Below are positions 33,463-35,877 of a DNA stretch of 35,877 nt, in pieces (the stretch's first letter is position 1; every line of letters starts with the position of its first letter). Source of the stretch: Gammaproteobacteria bacterium. GTDB taxonomy: Bacteria; Pseudomonadota; Gammaproteobacteria; Steroidobacterales; Steroidobacteraceae. The notes under the pieces were generated by a model. It had not been told where the DNA came from. It ran no database searches and saw nothing but the letters and a program-made list of their open reading frames with translations. The stretch covers positions 1 to 35,877 of the forward strand of contig JANYHD010000033.1 of assembly GCA_025359205.1 (NCBI GenBank), given 5' to 3'. Made by a program: the position numbers and the translations under genes.

Positions 33463-34515
33463 CTAGCCGCCGACGTGGTTCATTTCGACGCGCGGCGCGG
33501 CCGGCGCTTCGGCCTGGCCGCGCAGCTCGCTGTAGCGGTCAGCACGCGCGCTCCAGCAACCGCGGATCACCGCCAGCAGTTCTTCGTCGCTGGCGCCAGC
33601 ACGCAGTGGCGCGCGTAAGTCCAGCCCGTGGTTGGCGAACAGACAGGTGTAGAGCACGCCGTCGGAGGACAAGCGCGCGCGCGAGCAGTCGCCGCAGAAG
33701 GGCTGGGACACTGAGGAGATGAGGCCGATCTCGCCCGCGCCGTCGGCGTAAGCGTGACGCTCGGCCACTTCGGCCACGTGCGCGCGCGCAAGCGGCACGA
33801 GCGGCCAGCGGGCGCCGATGAGCGCCAGCAGTTCTTTTGATGGCACGACCTGGGCGCGCTGCCAATCGTTGCGGTTGCCGACATCCATGTACTCGATCAA
33901 ACGCACCGTGATGCCGGTGCCGCGGAAATGCTCGAGCAACGGCAGCACTGTGTGTTCGTTGATGCCGCGCTGCACGACCGCGTTGATCTTGATGGGCGCA
34001 AGCCCGGCACGCTGCGCGGCGGCGATGCCGGCCAGCACCTCATCGGGGCTGCCCAGGTCGCCGGCCATGCGCGCGAACACCTGCGGGTCGAGGCTGTCGA
34101 GGCTGACGGTGACGCGCTGGAGTCCCGCGGCGCGCAATTCCGCCGCATGCTGCGGCAGCAACACGCCGTTGGTGGTCAGCGCCACGTCGTCCACGCCCGG
34201 CAGTGTCGTCAGGTCGCCGATCAATTCGGCGAGGCCGGCGCGCAGCAGCGGCTCGCCGCCCGTGATGCGGAGTTTCCGTGCGCCCAGTTGCAAGAACAGG
34301 CGCGTGAGCTGGACGATCTCCTCGAAACTCAGTCGCTCGCTCGACTTCAGGAAGCGATAGTGCTCGTGGTAACGCTCGCGCGGCATGCAATACGGGCAGC
34401 GAAAATTACAGCGGTCGGTTACCGAGATGCGCAGGTCCGAGAGCGGCCGGCCGAGCGTGTCGCGCGGACGGCGGGGCTGGAACGGGGCCAAGGAGGCGGT
34501 GTGTGCGGAACCCAT
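33463..34515 (-). CDS. moaA: GTP 3',8-cyclase MoaA (radical SAM)
   Basis: A 350-residue radical SAM enzyme that starts molybdenum cofactor synthesis by rearranging GTP. The N-terminal cluster motif is C-x3-C-x2-C (Cys36, Cys40, Cys43) in DRCNFRCPYCMP. ITGGEPLLR is the SAM-binding motif. The second cluster is formed by the C-terminal Cys residues in FCGDCSRARL and LYTCLF. The protein ends in Gly-Gly, required for activity in this family. It lies 10 bp after moeA and 14 bp before moaC. All catalytic elements are present. Confidence 0.97.
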   Translation of the reverse strand: MGSAHTASLAPFQPRRPRDTLGRPLSDLRISVTDRCNFRCPYCMPRERYHEHYRFLKSSERLSFEEIVQLTRLFLQLGARKLRITGGEPLLRAGLAELIGDLTTLPGVDDVALTTNGVLLPQHAAELRAAGLQRVTVSLDSLDPQVFARMAGDLGSPDEVLAGIAAAQRAGLAPIKINAVVQRGINEHTVLPLLEHFRGTGITVRLIEYMDVGNRNDWQRAQVVPSKELLALIGARWPLVPLARAHVAEVAERHAYADGAGEIGLISSVSQPFCGDCSRARLSSDGVLYTCLFANHGLDLRAPLRAGASDEELLAVIRGCWSARADRYSELRGQAEAPAAPRVEMNHVGG

Positions 34516-34525
34516 GGTTCCTAGG

Positions 34526-35731
34526 CTACCAGCGATACAGTCGCGTGAGGAAACCCTTGGGCAAACTGGCCGGGCCGACCGGCAATTCGACGAAGCCGTC
34601 GGTGTGCGCCAGGGCGGTGAAGTCGCCCGAGCCGTTGGTGGGGCAGGGCGTGGCCCAGGGCCGGCCCCAATCGTCGTGATTGACTTTCACCGGCATGAAG
34701 CCGGTGAGCGATGGCGCCCACTCGAGGGGAGTGGCCAGTGCGATGCGCTCGGAACTCTCGCCACGCACGCCCATCGCGGCGAACAGCGCCGGCAGCACGT
34801 AGCGTGACAGGCACACCAGCGTGGAGACAGGATTGCCTGGCAGCGCGAACACGGCGCGGCCTTCGGGCGTGGTGCCGAACCACATCGGCCGGCCGGGCCG
34901 CTGCGCCACGCCGTGGAACAGGCACTGCACGCCCAGCGCTTCGAGCGCTTTAGGCACCAGGTCGAACTTGCCCATGGAAACGCCGCCCGAGAGCACCAGC
35001 ACTTCGTGCGTGCGTAGGTGCCGTCCCAGCCGCTCGTGCAACGCCGCGGCGTCGTCATCGACATGGTCTTCTGCGACGCGCTGGAAGCCGCGCTCGCGCA
35101 GCGCCGCTGCCACGGCGTAGGCGTTGGAGCGGCGAATCTGGTGGGGCGCGATCGGATCACCGGGCTCCACCAGCTCGCTGCCGGTGGAGATGACGATGAT
35201 CGAGGGCTGCCCACTGACGCGCAGTCGCGCCATGCCGGCCGAGGCAGCCACCGCGATTTCCGGCGCATGCAACACGGTGCCCGTCGCCAGCAACAGCGCG
35301 CCCTGGCGTTGGTCGCTCGCGCGCCGGTGCACGTTCTTCCACGGCGTGGCCAGAGAAAGACTCTCGATTTCAGCGACGCCTGCCTCGAGGCGGACACGTT
35401 CCACTGGCACCACGCAGTCGCAGCCTGAGGGCAGCACGGCGCCGGTCATGATCTCGATGCAGTGTCCGCTATCGCGCAGCGTGAGCGGTGGCTCGCCGGC
35501 TGCCTGCGTCGCCTGGATGCGAAAGCGCCGCTTGTTGGCGACCGCAGCAGCCGAAGCCAGCGCGATGCCGTCCATGCTGACCCGATCGAAGGGCGGCTGG
35601 TCGCGCTCCGCGTAGACGTTCTCGCGCAGCACCGCGCCGGCGCATTGCGCCACTGGGAGCGACTCGATTGGCAAGCACACGAGGTGCTCGCCGATCAGCC
35701 GGCCGGCGGCATTCGGATCCAGCTCTGCCAC
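34526..35731 (-). CDS. moeA: Molybdopterin molybdenumtransferase MoeA
   Basis: A 401-residue protein, the usual MoeA length. It inserts molybdate into adenylylated molybdopterin. Visible motifs are PPFDRVSMDGIAL, IMTGAVLPSGCDCVVPVE, the MoaB/Mog-like core VISTGSELVEPGD and VLSGGVSMGKFDLV, and FALPGNPVSTLVC. The start is GTG at 35731, directly after an in-frame stop; no strong ribosome site precedes it. It heads the moeA-moaA-moaC-mobA/moaD-moaE operon. The operon has no moaB/mogA adenylyltransferase or moeB, so those must be elsewhere on the genome. Confidence 0.95.
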   Translation of the reverse strand: MAELDPNAAGRLIGEHLVCLPIESLPVAQCAGAVLRENVYAERDQPPFDRVSMDGIALASAAAVANKRRFRIQATQAAGEPPLTLRDSGHCIEIMTGAVLPSGCDCVVPVERVRLEAGVAEIESLSLATPWKNVHRRASDQRQGALLLATGTVLHAPEIAVAASAGMARLRVSGQPSIIVISTGSELVEPGDPIAPHQIRRSNAYAVAAALRERGFQRVAEDHVDDDAAALHERLGRHLRTHEVLVLSGGVSMGKFDLVPKALEALGVQCLFHGVAQRPGRPMWFGTTPEGRAVFALPGNPVSTLVCLSRYVLPALFAAMGVRGESSERIALATPLEWAPSLTGFMPVKVNHDDWGRPWATPCPTNGSGDFTALAHTDGFVELPVGPASLPKGFLTRLYRW

Positions 35732-35767
35732 GTTTCAGACCCGTATGAAATGAGGTCCGGAATAGTA

Positions 35768-35787
35768 CATCGGAGCGCTCGCCGATG
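35768..35787. repeat. Inverted repeat upstream of moeA
   Basis: CATCGG (35768-35773) and CCGATG (35782-35787) flank an 8-base centre. It lies in the 95-bp divergent spacer between moeA and the tRNA gene and abuts TACTAT (35762-35767 on the minus strand), a possible moeA -10 element, so it could be an operator. It does not match the ModE consensus as I know it. Confidence 0.4.
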
Positions 35788-35826
35788 GTGCTTGCCGCCG
35801 GATCATGACAACATAACCGCTTGTCA

Positions 35827-35877
35827 GCGCCCGTAGCTCAGTTGGATAGAGCACCTGGCTTCGAACCAGGTGGTCGG
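35827..35877 (+). tRNA. tRNA-Arg (anticodon UCG), 3' end outside window
   Basis: The first 51 bases fold as a tRNA: acceptor strand GCGCCCG (35827-35833), TA, D arm from GCTC to GAGC, and an anticodon stem CCTGG/CCAGG (35854-35858 and 35866-35870) around loop CTTCGAA. The anticodon TCG is at 35861-35863 and reads CGA arginine codons. The variable region begins and the T arm lies beyond the window. Confidence 0.93.

Noticed and set aside
35792-35817. Promoter for the tRNA-Arg gene (TTGCCG and CATAAC)
   Set aside because: The spacing is only 14 bases and the -10 match is poor, so it was not called.
35827-35877. tRNA-Arg as an attachment site for an integrated element
   Set aside because: No integrase or second partial tRNA copy is visible, and the gene's 3' end, where such sites usually lie, is outside the window.

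Overview
This 35.9 kb window is a compact, high-GC stretch of an aerobic or microaerobic Gram-negative chromosome, most likely a gammaproteobacterium (Steroidobacter/Nevskia/Xanthomonas-like side). That placement is an inference from gene content: TesB, HtpX, a cbb3 oxidase locus, FixLJ-like regulators, the Moa/Moe set, an outer-membrane porin and a Fur-box-like site. Coding density is very high, with many 4-bp ATGA overlaps and no gene-free stretch over 300 bases. No insertion sequence, prophage, CRISPR array or plasmid gene was seen.

Layout. 1-4125 (+): 3' part of metH, an overlapping ABC exporter and a small Cys-containing unknown. 4122-5423 (-): a GabT-type aminotransferase. 5571-9448 (+): a thioredoxin-reductase-like ferredoxin/flavodoxin-NADP reductase, TesB thioesterase, and three overlapping membrane-linked genes (DUF2167 protein, unknown membrane protein, membrane-anchored J-domain protein). 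9423-13229 (-): a lipid-modification run of acyl desaturase, cyclopropane-fatty-acid synthase and FAD-linked oxidase. 13347-15374 (-): HtpX protease and a ferritin-like/VIT1 metal transporter.

15477-18021 (-): a FixL-like PAS kinase and FixJ-like regulator, followed by an orphan receiver domain that has lost its phosphorylation residues and preceded by a very acidic small protein. 18055-25761 (-): a complete cbb3 cytochrome oxidase locus, ccoNOQP, an extra small membrane gene, then ccoGHIS. The FixLJ-like pair next to it is the natural candidate regulator, although its PAS domain appears to lack the heme ligand of true FixL. 25894-28327 (+): proB-proA for proline synthesis.

28314-31649: the most intriguing part. 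A Fur-box-like palindrome lies between a divergent ApbE-type flavin transferase gene (-) and a rightward set encoding a porin, a periplasmic FMN-binding protein with a covalent flavinylation motif, and a four-helix membrane protein whose histidine pattern resembles a b-type cytochrome. Together they look like an iron-regulated extracytoplasmic flavin electron-transfer module.

31534-35731 (-): a molybdenum cofactor operon, moeA-moaA-moaC-(mobA::moaD)-moaE, in which MobA and MoaD are fused in one polypeptide. The window ends inside a tRNA-Arg(UCG) gene on the + strand.
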